DNA of 64,000 nucleotides from Gari tellinella (GCA_922989275.2 OV277869.1:40966189-41030188), one strand, 5' to 3'. Shown: positions 1 to 12,570, counted from the stretch's first letter. Notes: a model not told the origin generated them from the sequence alone. Program-made: numbers and translations.

Positions 1-263
1 AATACATGTAAAACATTTAGCAAAAATTCTAAGACAAGATCATTAGTAACATGGAAAAGAATTAAACATTCAAGCCCGTGTTAAAAATAACCCACTATGG
101 CAACGGTCAAATTGTACTCAAGCGACTAGTCTGTAGTTACGAGTAACTGTAAGACATGGAAGGGTCCAGGGTACGACAGAGAGGGAGAGAAAAAACAAAG
201 CACGAAAATCCGACATAACTCTCCCGGTTAAGGACGGCTTTAAAGATACACCATCATGTAGTG

Positions 264-960
264 CTAAGCCCTGTCTGTCGTCGCACAACCAAAGAGGAAA
301 GCATAGTTATCAATTGTAGATTGATCGATAACCAAACGTGAAGTGCGCAGCAATATAGTTGGATCATAATCTTTTTTGAGGAAAAATCTAATACGTTTCA
401 CAAATAGGTTTTGAAAATGTATATGTCCAAGAATCTTACGAAGTCTGTAAATCACATCACCATAAAACTCCGGATGTGAAATACCTTGCCGCAGAAAAGA
501 CTTTAAGTTACATTTATACTTGTTAATGAGAGGAAGATTTCTATGAAAGAATTTAGAAAATGTTTTACGAAGTTTATGAAATCTGTACCCCTGTTTAAGA
601 AGCTTTTCAGTAATAGTTTTATTACGAATGTGGAAGTCCTCAACAGAGGTACAGGCCCTAGCAAAGCGAATAAGTTGTGAAATCCGTAAGATGTGGAACG
701 GGGAACATCGCCATCTAGATGAGGATAATTTACAATACTAAAATCAAAATCATCTCGTTTATCGTAAATCTTAGAAGAAACAATTCCGTTATTTATAAAA
801 AGATCCAAATCTAAAAATGGTGCCGACAAATTTGACTCGTTTGTTTTATTAAGGCGTAGTTCTTTTGGGTAAATAATAGGAAACAACGTATCAAAAAATG
901 GGTTGTCTATAACAAGAAACAGACTATGGGGTAAAGGTACGATTAGTAAAATTGCGTCTG
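264..960 (-). pseudogene. Reverse-transcriptase C-terminal fragment, frameshifted
   Basis: Read on the minus strand from about 960 down to 264. The pieces resemble the region just after the catalytic motif of the reverse transcriptases that are abundant in mollusc genomes (Penelope-like, or a related non-LTR class). Recognisable stretches are FPIIYPKELRLNKTN, FLDLDLFINNG and KIYDKRDDFDFSIVN at 886-700, then a frame change near 660 into a stretch containing KLLKQGYRFHKLRKTFSKF. The tail at 455-264 lies in another frame. At least two frameshifts and stops make it dead. The catalytic palm lies upstream and is lost. The class is uncertain; that it is a retroelement RT relic is fairly secure. Confidence 0.6.
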
Positions 961-970
961 AAAATTTAAA

Positions 971-1379
971 ATCTTAGGATTTTTATGATCAACTTCTGGC
1001 AGCCCTGGTAAAGCATATAGTAAAAGGGTGTTTAATAGTAGCAAAACCCAATAGAAGGGCCATTGTTAACACCTTTTTTGCCTTACCCAGAGAACAGTGG
1101 TTATTTTCTAGGTATTGTTTGTTGTCGACATAATTAACGTGGTATCGTTTGAAAGAAAACGCAAACAAATGGTGTATTAGCAAAACTAAAAGAAAATACT
1201 CAAATAAAACCAAATGTGTATTCAAATACTCTTTATTTATCATGCATCTGGCATTAGAAAAATATGATCAGTCTAAAAAAAAACTCAAGAAAAGTCTTCA
1301 AATCTTAATTTTTTTTAGATATTTACATCGTTTTATCCTATATTTATTCAATAGCATCGAAAGACGCAAAAGAAATTGA
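971..1379. other. Unassigned spacer
   Basis: AT-rich stretch between the two retroelement relics. Both strands carry short open frames with no recognisable motif. Sequence near 975-1010 resembles text near 24,370-24,415, so it probably includes the edge of a dispersed repeat. Confidence 0.4.
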
Positions 1380-2537
1380 TCACGGGTCGGACATTAACCC
1401 GGGCCGAATAATGTAATCTCCATCGCTACACAGTAAGTACGTTAAATCTATCGTAGAGACATGAATAGTCCGGCTGGTCGAGTGGTCTAAGTGCGAATTT
1501 TCTTCTGTAAGATTGTCCTCTAATTGTTTAATTTTTTTAAGTAGGTCTGTTTCTTGTTTATTTATTTGTTTCTTTTTATAAGAGCCATAAGATATAGATT
1601 CCCCCCTGATTTCCATCAAAAGAGTTTCCAAGAACAGATCATCTGGTATCGTAAACTGTATGTCACTGCAATGTATATTATTGATGTTATCCAAATTATA
1701 AACAGGAATACAATATTGAGTCTTTATCTGTTTAATCTTAATTTGAATTTGCTGGACATATTGTAAATCATTCAATAAAGAGTCATTATGTTTCCATAAT
1801 CCTTTACCGTGATGAACGTTTGTAAATAGCATGTTTAATTTTACAATAGAATGATCTGAGTTCAGACTTGGCTCTATTTCACATGACTTTGAAAACTGTA
1901 CCAAGTCTTCTGTAACGAGAAAAAAGTCTAAACGTGCCTGTTGAATTGGACGAGTACGTCGCCATGTAAATCTCTTTTTGTCTGGGTAGAGGTCGCTATA
2001 TATATAAACTAACTGTCTATTTTGTATATTTTCAAGTATTATATTTCTAGCGTTTTTGTTGTTAATTGTTTTGTAATTCTTGTAGTCCATTTGAGGGTCT
2101 ATAATACAGTTAAAATCTCCGCATATTATATATGAATCATTTCCAAATTCATCTATAATTTCGAAAATGTTATTAAAGAAACCCGGATTATCCCGGTTTG
2201 GTCCATAGAGACTTACCAGTGTACATTTAAAATCATCAAAAGTCAGATCTAAAATGACAAAGTTGCCATCTTCATCGCATACGCTTCTGTTAATATTTAC
2301 TTTAATGTTATTATTAAAAAGAATAGCAACACCTATTGAACTAGATGAAAAACAACTGAGGTATACTTGTCCATTCCATTGTGAGTAAATTTGCTTTTCT
2401 TGGTCGCTTGTAAAATGAGTATCCTGAAGGCAATAAATATGACATTTTTGATCTTTAAGGTGCTTGAATACATCTCTTCTTTTTGTGTTGCCATGGAGCC
2501 CACGACAATTTAATGATAATATCTTAAGATCACCCAT
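1380..2537 (-). pseudogene. LINE ORF2 endonuclease domain, lacking the reverse transcriptase
   Basis: This 385-codon frame starts at an ATG and opens with the start of an apurinic-like endonuclease domain (SLNCRGL, Asn10). It continues with CLQDTHF (acidic residue Asp39), SLYGPN, ICGDFNCIID near residue 140, RLDFFLVTEDL, and SDHSIVKLNM near residue 228 with the catalytic Asp-His pair. This order is that of L1/Tx1-clade non-LTR retrotransposons, which nick target DNA for target-primed reverse transcription. After about residue 350 similarity stops and the frame runs into unrelated DNA. No RT domain follows, so the copy is 3'-truncated, the reverse of the usual 5' truncation. The domain itself has no stops, so the copy is fairly young. 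Confidence 0.85.
1462..1490 (+). other. tRNA A-box-like sequence at the LINE break
   Basis: CCGGCTGGTCGAGTGGTCTA resembles the 5' third of a tRNA-Leu/Ser-type tRNA (internal promoter A box). It ends where the endonuclease reading frame loses its homology. It may be the head of a tRNA-derived SINE that broke or was broken by the LINE. No B box was seen close by. Confidence 0.35.
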
Positions 2538-2686
2538 TAATTATGTAAAAGTATAAAGTGAAAACAAGTAAAGATGAAGTAGCTACAATAATAGAGGCAT
2601 GTCTTCTACTAACGTGCAGTTTAGATAAGCTAAACTGGGAACAAAAACTAAGTGCGTGCATCCCGATTCAAGTATCTAAATAGTTC

Positions 2687-3165
2687 AAGGTTAACAGGCG
2701 TGATTTGGAGTTTATGGCAGAGATAACTTTCAACATTTCGAGTGTAAAAGTAATAGTTTGATAATATACATGCCCCCCGATAAGAGGTATTAAACTAAAA
2801 CAGGTCCCAAATTTCCTCTCCATACCAGTATCAATGCCCGTGATATAACTACTCATTACAATCGTCACGAAGAGGCGATTCCAATGAGTAGTCATCACAG
2901 GGATCAAACGTAGACACAAAGTTTAAGGTTAACAGGCATGGTTTGGAGTTGATGGCAGAAATAACTTTCAACATTTCGAGTGTAAAAGTAATAGTTTGAT
3001 AGTATACATGCCCCCAGATAAGAGGTAGTAAACTAAAACATATCCAAAATTTCCTCTCCATACCAGTATCAAAGCCCGCGATATAACTACTCATTACAAT
3101 CGTCACGAATAGGCGATTCCAATGAGTTGTCATCACAGGGATCAACGTAGACACAAAGATTTGAG
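2687..3165. repeat. 238-bp tandem duplication
   Basis: Two head-to-tail copies about 238 bp long. The segment beginning GGTTAACAGGC recurs at about 2690 and 2928, and both copies contain the phrase CATTTCGAGTGTAAAAGTAA and end with AGGGATCAA and ACGTAGACACAAAG. Open frames on the minus strand here are by-products of the duplication. Confidence 0.9.
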
Positions 3166-4265
3166 GTTTTTGTAATAATCTACCTATCTGGAGCCCTACA
3201 TTATATTACCAGATTAACAACAAATATACAATAGCATACGATTTACCCTTCTCCTACTGGACAATCACATATATAAACAAAAACAACCAAGACCAAAATC
3301 CGCCACAATAAACAGCTTTCATATGAACTATAATATTGGCTAATATAGAAACCATTTTCCCTGGAAAGGCTGCTGCATATTCATTTATCAAACAGATCCC
3401 AGAAGAAAGCAGTGCAGTCCCGATCAGTTTGTCTGGTCTGGGTCCACACTATTCTCTTAAGGCACAGTGTACGGTAAAGCAGGAGAAGGGTTAATACAAG
3501 AATACAAGAATAACAACATGACAATGAGACAACACTTTGTGGTAAAATACTTTTTGCAAATAACATTATCGCTGCTGTCCTCTGCAGAAATTGAAAGAGA
3601 CTGGTTTCCTGTATCATTTGTAGAGTAAATCGTTTGAGTATCAAACCGTTTGAACAAAGGTAAGTCAGAGCTCCAGGTAAGAGGCTATAACTAAACAAAT
3701 CCAACCATCCTGTCACTAACGATGGCACCATCCATCAGAATCGTCTTGAAACGACGATTCTAATGAGTGGTGCGATTGCCGGGTTTCATGCAGAAATAGA
3801 GATTTTAATTTCGGAAAACTCCCCATATCTAGAGTCCTGTAGACACGAACTACAAGGTGTTTAAGTTTTTGCATTCTATAGATTAAACCAGCTCTGTTAT
3901 ATAGTCCTCACGGATATATCAGTATTTACTAATATGTATTTAGGCTTTGCCTATGGACGGAAAAAAAGCAAAATTGTACTAATAAGTAAAACTCAATGCT
4001 TCCTGATTTTGACAATATAGTGGTACTTTTACCTAGAGTCTTTATAAGTATTATCTAAGATATGACATTGTGACCTGCTTTTTGACCCCATATGACCCAT
4101 ATTCAAAGTGAAGCTACAACTCTTCAAGATGAAAATCCTGAGCAAATATGAACTTGATAGGGGTAGATCTATGGTCGCTAGCGTGTACCAAACCAAATGT
4201 TGACGGACAACAGACATCTACTGATCACTATAGATCTAGTTCACTTTAAAAGTCTCGGATGAACT
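3166..4265. other. No gene seen
   Basis: AT-rich non-coding sequence. A short inverted motif (CGTCTTGAAACGACG) at about 3743-3757 and surrounding text resemble other dispersed elements in the window. Nothing else can be supported. Confidence 0.4.
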
Positions 4266-4992
4266 AACAAGAGCCCCATGGGGCATATTTCGCTCACCTG
4301 AGAAAAGCTGACAAAACAGAGATAATGATTTATGTCCAGGACGGGGTCATATTTAACCAGGGCATAATTTGAACAATATTGATAGAGGACTTGAAGATGA
4401 TGCTATGTGCCAAATATCTAAGATAAGAGTACTAGGCTTTTAGATAAGAAGATTTTTTTAAGTTTCCATTGAAAAATCTATGTATAGCTCATGTGACCTA
4501 ATTATGCAACAGACTGGAACAATTTGTACAAAATAGGTAAAGGACATCTAGAACTGTCACCATGCCGAATATCAAAGCTCTGGCCATATTAGTGTCAGAG
4601 AAGAAGACGTTTGAACTTTTCACTATATAACACTATGCAAAACTGTGACCCCCGGGGCGGGGCCAATTTTGACCCCAGGGGCATAATTTGAACGAACTTG
4701 ATAAAGGATATGTAGATCATGCTATGTGCCAAATATCTAAGCTCTGGCCCTTGCAGATTTTGACAAGAAGATTTTTAAAGAGTTCCTTATTTTTTCACTT
4801 TGTTTGCCATCTGCATTGTTTTTAATTCTTTGAACAAATTTGAAAGAGCTTGACCCAAGGAACATTTCTGTAAAGTTTGGTTGAAATCTGAGGAGGAGAT
4901 GTCATTTGAAGCAATTGTTAACGACAACGGACGACGACGGACACAGGGCCATCCCAATAGCTCACCTTGAGCCTTTGGCTCAGGTGAGCTAA
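4266..4992. repeat. GCTCACCT-family dispersed repeat, copy 1
   Basis: Begins AACAAGAGCCCCATGGGGCA, soon followed by CGCTCACCTGAG. It ends with CTCACCTTGAG...CTCAGGTGAGCTAA, so both ends carry inverted GCTCACCT/AGGTGAGC motifs. It has internal copies of AAGAAGATTTTT and, near the end, a GACGACGGACACAGGGCCAT segment. No coding capacity. It is non-autonomous; the mobilising partner is not identifiable here. Confidence 0.8.
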
Positions 4993-5997
4993 TAAAACAA
5001 TTGATGACAACAAGAATGGTGTCACAGAAAGTGAGAAATGCCCCCGAAAGATCATTACATTATATTGATGTCATGACGTCATCGTCATAACAAGGTTTGT
5101 CAAATGTCCTATTGAGGACTTATTTCTAAATCAAGAAATGATCACATGATCAAAGAGTTATGGCCAGCTAGGATGAGTTATCTCCCTTCCTATTCACATG
5201 AAGTAATACAGGATGAGTTATCTCCCTTTTCACCCGATTTTACCTCTAAATGACGTTGACCTTTGCCAGACATGACCCGAGTTGTACTGACCTCAAAAGC
5301 TTCTTGAGGTGAGTACACACAACAGATATAAAGTCTCTATTCCATATTGTTCAAAAGTTACGGCCAAGGTTAAAGTTGTGCACAGACAAACAGACAGACA
5401 GACCAAAAACGATATGCCCCCGACTAAGTTGTGCGGGGGCATAAAAATGAAACCGAAATACAGTAATACTGTGTGGGCAAAACTTGCATTCTGTTGCAGT
5501 ACAATTAATTTAATTAATTGTAATGAGATGTCAGTGATGCAAATATAGCCTATCATAGTCTATCAAATTGTCAGATTATCAGAGACTAGAACACTAGTCC
5601 AATCCGGTGACATAAATCGGCCTCGTTATTTAATTACTACGCATCTCAAATCCTGCACGTGTTTTAATGCCAAGATAAAATACAGGTATAAATTCATCAT
5701 TTCTCAGTTTTGATGCAAATATCACCTGCCCAAATCAAAAACCACTTGTCCCTGTATTAAACTGTGTAATGCAGTGTATTGCTAAAGGCAAAATCAAAAG
5801 TAAATCAGAATGCTCAGGTAAGACATTTCTGTTTTACTTTCATTTTGCTTTAACGATGCAACTTGTATTGAATACCATAAAAGACTGTTCATTTGGATAA
5901 ATCAATAACACCAAAACAGCTCTTATTTCAATCACTTATGATCTAACTATTTGCTGTGTTTTAAAGACAGGCAAAAGTTTTACCCTTTCCTCCACAG
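4993..5997. repeat. Repeat-rich spacer with CAGACAGACAGA and GGGGGCAT motifs
   Basis: The segment at about 5270-5447 ends with CAGACAGACAGACC and a small inverted pair, ATGCCCCCGA...TGCGGGGGCAT. It looks like the end of a dispersed mollusc repeat. The rest is AT-rich and unassigned. Confidence 0.45.
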
Positions 5998-6047
5998 AAG
6001 TGCCTCCAGCACCTCTACCTACACCTCAGTATAAGGATTTCAAATGA
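5998..6047 (+). CDS. Possible short terminal coding exon (tentative)
   Basis: A good-looking acceptor (pyrimidine-rich tract TACCCTTTCCTCCACAG ending at 5997) is followed by 2 nt and fifteen codons, VPPAPLPTPQYKDFK, then TGA at 6045-6047. The proline-rich tail ending in a stop is what a last coding exon could look like. No upstream partner exon or poly(A) signal was found and the piece is too short to identify, so chance is a real alternative. Confidence 0.2.
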
Positions 6048-6625
6048 GTACCTGCTACCCAGTGACTATTTTAAACACATTTTCAAAGCAAGATAAAAGT
6101 AAAGCAAAAAGCTCTGGCAGGAGCTCCCTGCAAAAAGTTACTTTCATCTTACTTGAAGCAGTCAGTGTTTTTGACATAGTTGGATATAGGAGATTTGCAC
6201 TTTTTGCTATAGAGGAAAGGAGTAAAGCAAGGTGAAAGTATTCAGAAAGCACCTAAGGGGCTTTCTGCTTTACTTTTATCTAAATAATCTTGCATAATGC
6301 AGCCACTTGACAAGTTGTCTTGCAAACCAACAATTGGACCTCATGTAGTGGTTTTAATAGATATGCTTTACTGTAACTGAAACAATTGTTGGCATCAATA
6401 TTCAAAATAAGTGTCAGAGAGTGAAATATCACATACAAAAAGAAAAACATGATCTTTTTAAAATTAAGGTTCTCTTGGGCTTTCAATTCTGTTTTTTTTT
6501 ACTGGCACTTATACTGCACCAAGATTTTAGGAATTATTTAAAAACACAACAGGAAAAATATTTAATTTATATTTAATTTGCTTTTTTTTCTATTTCATCA
6601 GTTCTGATAATACACAGCAGTAAAA

Positions 6626-7366
6626 AACAAGAGCCCCATGGGGCATATTTCGCTCACCTGAGAATAGCTGACAAAATGGAGATAATGGTTTATGTCCAGG
6701 AGGAGTCATTTTTTACCCGAGGGGCATTATTAAATTTGAACAATCTTGATAGAGGACCTGTATATGATGCTATGTGCCAAATATCTAAGATCAGGGTACT
6801 AGGGTTTAATTAAGACAAGAAGATTTTTCCATTGAAAAAATCTATTTTTAGCTCCTGTGACCTAGTTATGCAACCGACCAGGACCATTTGAACAATTTTG
6901 GTATAGGTCATCTAGAAGTGCAACCATGCCAAATATCAAAGCTCTGGCCATATTAGTTTCAGAGAAGAAGACGTTTGAAAAGTTCACTATATAACTCTAT
7001 GTATAACTGTGACCCCCGGGGCAGGGCCAATTTTGACCCCAGGGGCATAATTTGAACAAACTTGATAGAGGACCTGTAGATGATGCTATGTGCCAAATAT
7101 CTAAGCTCTGACCATTGCAGTTTTTGACAAGAAGATTTTTTAAGATTTCCTTATTTTTTCACTTTGGTTGCCATGGCAACCAGAGTTCTGCATTGTTTTT
7201 TATTCTTTGAACAAATTTGAAAGAGCTTGACCCAAGGAACATTTCTGTAAAGTTTGGTTGAATTCTGTCAAGCGGTATAGGAGAAGATGTCATTTAAAGC
7301 ACAACGCACAACGGACACAGGGCCATCCCAATAGCTCACCTTGAGCCTTTGGCTCAGGTGAGCTAA
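6626..7366. repeat. GCTCACCT-family dispersed repeat, copy 2
   Basis: Starts AACAAGAGCCCCATGGGGCA and ends CTCAGGTGAGCTAA. It is closely similar along its length to the copy at 4266-4992, with small indels. It includes GGTTGCCATGGCAACC at about 7168-7183, a sequence that copy 1 has lost. Confidence 0.85.
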
Positions 7367-8699
7367 AAATCACACAACATAATTTTTCTTTAAAATAATT
7401 AACATGGACACAGGGCTCCAAATAAGGGGAGTACTTCAAGAACTTAAATCTTTATGTCTGCATTAAACCATATGGTGTGACTACTAATTTAGTGATTAGA
7501 ATTGGTGAGGCAATGCCTGTTGTCCAATCCATTTCATTATTTGAATAAAGTATTGTTTAAACCAGAATTGGTTAAAAGAGACAATTCTAATAATAAGTTA
7601 AATTACACCATAGGATTTGGTGCTGACATGGAATTTCCATCCATTTCAACTTATCCACCGCTCTAATCAGTTCATATATTTATTACTCAAATTCAGCACA
7701 TAATTATGTTGTTCTCCCTTGAAAAAAGTCAGTTTTAATTTGCATCATAGTCACTGACTCTCTGTTTGAAAGTCTATCTTGGATAGGATACTCATGGTTA
7801 ATGCTTGGCCTTCATTGTTTACCACTTCAGGTAGGGAAACATTCCAAACATTGCACTGGTTGTGATGATTCTGCAATAGATATAACATAAATAATTGATT
7901 GTTATGTATAAGGCACTCTACAGGTCTGAAACATTGCAGGACTTTTTGTGTTGTTGTTTTCTTTTATTATTGTTGTACAACTTAACATATTGACCAAAAA
8001 GCAGATTTTATTCCACACAGTGACACTAGTGGTCCCTCACAATTTCCTGCTTTAGCAAAGTTACTTGTGCGAAAGCAGGAGGTTATGTTGAAGATTCTTT
8101 AACTATTCTTTATAAAGCATAAGCTGAATTTTGGAGGCAATGTTAAGTATTATTTGGCTTTATGGAAACATGTGAATAAGGCATGGTTTTGGCTAATTTG
8201 TACTGTCCCATGAATTTTTCAGCATGTCTGGTATGAATTCAATCAATGGAGTTAAAGTTCCAAACCAACATGATGATAAATTAATGTTGAATAGTTCTAC
8301 TAACACAGGGTTTCAGATAACTGAAAAGTAAATTCTTTATGTCTACATTAAACCCAGTGGTGTGACTACTTATTAGAATCCTGTTTTCAAGACAATTCTA
8401 ATAAAGGGGAACACCATAGGCATTGGTGCTGACATAAAGAAAAGCTACATTTGGTCTGATTACTTCAACTTATGTGGAGCCCTGACTCGTAATAATAAAT
8501 CCGATTTCATGGACTGAAATGAAAATAATTTTACTGTCAGGACTGTACACATTACTATCTTATTTTTTCAATCTAATGACCCACACACATTGCCTTTAAC
8601 TTGTCTTTCAAATGTTTTCTTTCAATTATTTACTATTTGTAGGCGCTTTAAGTTATAACATAATGTAAGAAAATATTTTGCATTTTAAGGAGACTCAGC
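7367..8699. other. No gene seen
   Basis: AT-rich non-coding DNA. A phrase near 7449 (TCTTTATGTCTGCATTAAAC) recurs with changes at about 8335, each followed by GGTGTGACTACT, so a degenerate dispersed repeat is present twice. No coding signal on either strand. Confidence 0.4.
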
Positions 8700-9518
8700 T
8701 TTTAAAGGCCAAATAGGCAGAACTTAACATTGGTCACATGACTACATGTGATAGACTTCATTTTGGCATGTGCACCAAAGAATCTCTTGAGAAAAGTACA
8801 ACTTGGGTTAAGTCAGACAAATGTCAAGGCCATGTAGATGTCATCTAAAGGTCAGTCTACGCTGTTTGCCAAGGTAGTTTTTATCTGGTTCAAGTACTTG
8901 ATTCTTAAATCAGACCAATAGTTTCAGAGAAAAAGATTTTTAAAGATTTTCTATACAGAAATATAAGGAAAACTTGCCCCACCCACTGGCGGCCATGATT
9001 TTAAAGATAACAAAATGATTTTAAGAAATCAGGTAGAGAGTCATGAATGGATCATTTGTGTAAAATTATTTTCAATTTGGACCAGTAGTTTCACAGAAGA
9101 AGATTTTTAAAGTTTTTACTAAATAGTAACATAAGGAAAATGTGCCCCACCCACTGGCGGCCATGTTTTTTAGATATCAAAATTATTTTAAGAAATCTGG
9201 TAGAGGGTCGACACCCATGGATCGTTTGTGTGAAATTACTTTCAAATCGTACCAGCGGTTTCAGACAAGAAGATTTTTAAAGTTTTTTCAATTGGTTGCC
9301 ATGGCAACCACAATTTCAATTGGATGACCTATATTTGAAAAATCTGAGAGAGTACCCTACAAGGAACAATCCTATGAAGTTTTGAAGAAATTGGCCCAGT
9401 GGTTTCTAAGAAGAAGATCTTTAAAGAAAAAGTTTGACGACGGACAGACGGACGGACGACGACGGACACAGGGCGATCACAATAGCTCACCTTGGCACTT
9501 CGTGCCAGGTGAGCTAAA
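8700..9518. repeat. GCTCACCT-family dispersed repeat, variant copy 3
   Basis: The tail AATAGCTCACCTTGG...CCAGGTGAGCTAA (9481-9517) and a GACGGACGACGACGGACACA segment mark the family. The body is different, with three AAGAAGATTTTTAAAG-type modules and two ACTGGCGGCCATG modules. Its left end is blurred. The ORF across 9142-9327 is accidental. Confidence 0.65.
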
Positions 9519-9879
9519 AAAAAAAAAAATTTACCTAACAGAATAAGAATCTGAGTGTCAAACAGAGTATATCCAGATCAGGCCCGGCATCAGTGGTGCC
9601 TTATCTGTATCAAACCGTTTGCAAGTCCCAGATGAGTAGCATGTTTTTTCACCATGTTGCAATTTCAATAAAGGCTAACCTCAGCTGACTGGTGTAGAAG
9701 TTTTAACTTTTTCTAAATTTATGTATTATTTTAATGAAAGAAGCAATAATTTACCTATTGTATGGCTGTTGAATTCCCCTTGAAAGGTCTGGTACCATGT
9801 TAGTGTGATGTTACCATGCCCTTCATCACAATCAACGAGATTAGATGAAATCAGCTGTCCTGAAAGCATCTTCATCTCT

Positions 9880-9982
9880 TCATCCCTCATCATCTATCGG
9901 TGCTATATGATCCATTTTGTGTTGTGGTGCCATACAATCTGACGCATCCATGGGATCAATCCATACCATTTTACCATTGCCC
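9880..9982 (-). CDS. Possible terminal coding exon, unknown product (tentative)
   Basis: On the minus strand a TTATTTCAACAG acceptor (AG at 9984-9983) opens a frame of 33 codons after one leftover base. The frame begins GNGKMVWIDPMDAS and ends IDDEG before TGA at 9882-9880. The composition looks protein-like (acidic, methionine-rich) but no domain is recognisable. No partner exon was found upstream on the minus strand, so this may be chance. Confidence 0.25.
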
Positions 9983-11233
9983 CTGTTGAAATAATTTAAA
10001 AATATGTGTAAGTTTTCACAATAAACAACCAACATAAATCAAAGAGTGAAGGTCTTGAGAGTTGCCAAGGATGAGGTTTTGCAATTCAGTAAACAACTCT
10101 GTAGCCACAACTGAGGCTACAGTAATCATTTATTGTATAAGGCAGGTGGTCACTTAAAGAAAGATGAAAGTAAAGCAGATAGCATTTAAAGATGTTTTCT
10201 GCTTTTAATTGTTTCACTGTGCTGTAAGTTGTCAGCTATTTTTATTCCATCAATAAGTATTGTTTAGTCCTGGTTACAGATGGGTATATCCTTGCTTCTT
10301 GTCAAATCACCACTTTCTTGTCAATTCGCCACCTAAGCAAAACTTAGAATTCCGTCACGAGCAGGCTACCGAGGATGTCCGAAAACTACAGATGATCCCT
10401 GAATACTAGGATAGTTTCACTCAGGTAGATTTCAAGCGCCAAAAATGCGAAAGAAACAGATAAAATAACAATAATTCACAAAAAGTTTCCAATCAAAATA
10501 CATGTTCTAGTTGTCCGTTGTTACTTTTATATTGTTAAGTTGTAAAAGTTAAATTAAATATTTCAAAATCATTAAAAAATGTTCAAGTTTCATGAAACAA
10601 CCTATAACATACTGCCAGAGCCTACATTGACCTAATTATCGAACGACCAATCAGAGGTGACGATTTGACAAGAAAGCATCCCGGTGATCCAGAGCAATGA
10701 CCTCGTTTCGAAAACGGTAGTTATTTACACTTTGTATTTATTTCACAAGTTTTATTTGTATATATGCGTGTTATTGAAGGTTCAGTTCAGAATTAGATCC
10801 GTGAACAAGTAAGAAATGTTACATCAGATAGGCGCATGCGCGATAAATATAGCTAAGGGTGGCGAAAACACAGGTAACCAGGCTACATCAAATGATTAAG
10901 CAGAAGGTACATTTTGCACGAGATGGATCTACTGCTTGATTCACACGGGTAAAGAATTTTAAATGTAGCCAGTGTCAAATTCCATCTTAAAAGGCAGTTG
11001 AATTGCATTAACTTCTTTCATGAGAATGATGATAATATTTTAAGATAGAATTTTTTTTTTTTATTTTGTAATTTGTTGAACTTGCTTACATGTACCTGCA
11101 TGTGTACTCAACTGAAAAAGCTTTTGAGCTTGAGTACAAGTTGGGTAATGTCAGACAAAGGCCATGGTTATTTAGAGACCTGTCACATAAGGGGGCATAG
11201 AATTTTGCAAACAAATCCTGTTTTCATTTAATT
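9983..11233. other. No gene seen
   Basis: Non-coding. Around 10,160-10,205 there is a worn copy of the GAAAGTAAAGCAGA foldback element seen better at 21.5, 28.9, 34.5, 47.9 and 51.2 kb. A poly(T) run lies at about 11,050. Confidence 0.4.
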
Positions 11234-11475
11234 TACTATACTTAACAAAAATAGAGCAAGCTACTGCGGGGAGGGTGTCGACGGCCGTCTTCCGCAGATA
11301 GCGCTGGCCCAGGGGAACCAAGCGATGCACGCCGTACCAGCCTGGCGAGCTACTGCAGGAGTCGAAGACCGTCGACGGCAGATAGCGCTGGCCCAGGGGA
11401 ACGGAGCGCGGATGCTCGCCGTACCATCTCTGCGGGCTGGGATCGACGGCCGTCTTCCGCAGATAGAACATGTAT
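11234..11475. repeat. GC-rich minisatellite-like island
   Basis: A sharply GC-rich 240-bp patch in AT-rich DNA. It carries about two and a half imperfect units of roughly 85-95 bp. Shared landmarks are ACGGCCGTCTTCCGCAGATA, AGCGCTGGCCCAGGGGAAC and GCCGTACCA. Read on the minus strand it is open and gives peptide repeats (PLGQRYL recurs), but there is no promoter or splice support, so I treat the frame as a by-product. Confidence 0.65.
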
Positions 11476-12570
11476 AGGGTAAAGTTAGCGACGGGTGCGG
11501 AAAATTAATACCAGATTGACACGACCAACGACCTCAGATATGCTCGATTACGAAAATGGCATGGCATTCCACGTTATTCTTCCGTTCAAACGCAATGAAA
11601 TATAGAAAATGACAACTTTTTGACAACTACCAGTTTTAATTTGAGTGGCAAACAGTTTGGAGGCTGATCAGACGACGGGTTACCCACGGAATTATACAAA
11701 ACGGAATAGCAACTAAGCGAAATTGAATGGGCGAGTACCTGAGCTCTCGCGGCGGTTGAATTTTGCGAGATTATGTGTCACGTGACAACATCTTCACTTT
11801 TTTGCCTCGTTGTCCGCGATTTCTGGCGTGAAATTTACCGACTCGAGTGTTTTTATTGACATTTAATAGGATTTAAACGACTATGTGGACATTCCTATCA
11901 ATTCACGGGAATAAAAACCCGTTAACAATGCTTCGAAAACACACATTTATCATATTGACTACCGATAGACAGTCTCTTATCAAGTCTCGCGAGTCTCGTA
12001 TCCGCCGCACGAGGTTTACGATATAGCGCGAGGTTTCGATTCCGTCAGTGTATAATTCTGTGGGTTACCCGGCGTCTGATCTGACTCCAAACTGTTTGCA
12101 ATGAAAATAAAAGTGCAACCGGGGTTATTTGGAAAGAAAATGCTTTCTCTACTGTAATGCACTCTGCACAAACTGCTAACCTAAACAGCTGTTACAGCAA
12201 CAGTCGGTGGGTAATTGATCAATTGAACACGCTACAATTACTCTCCGCAAATTTGGATCAAACAATTCCATTTCTTTCACAGAAGCCTTGGCGCTTATAC
12301 ACACCTTTAACGACTGGTGGTCTCTAGCTCCTCATTCTTTCAGACATTTCTTATTTATGTCGAGTTTACATATCAAAACATAGGTTTGTGGGCATAATAC
12401 CAGAATAGATCACGCGGGGAAAAAAGTAGTCCGGCTTCTAAAAATAAATATGGTTATGGTTAATTCCTTGACAACTTCGCCTCGGAAGTATGCGCGCATA
12501 TGATAAAAGTATATTTCATATGAAATGTTGCCGATTTAAGGGTTAATATAACAAAAATAAACGAAATAAA
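11476..12570. other. No gene seen
   Basis: Non-coding sequence, including scattered relics of the AAACAGTTTGGA...GACG hairpin family at about 11,650-11,690 and 12,060-12,110. Nothing else supported. Confidence 0.35.

Noticed and set aside
1554..1766. Plus-strand 70-codon frame
   Set aside because: Antisense to the LINE endonuclease domain and of low-complexity composition.
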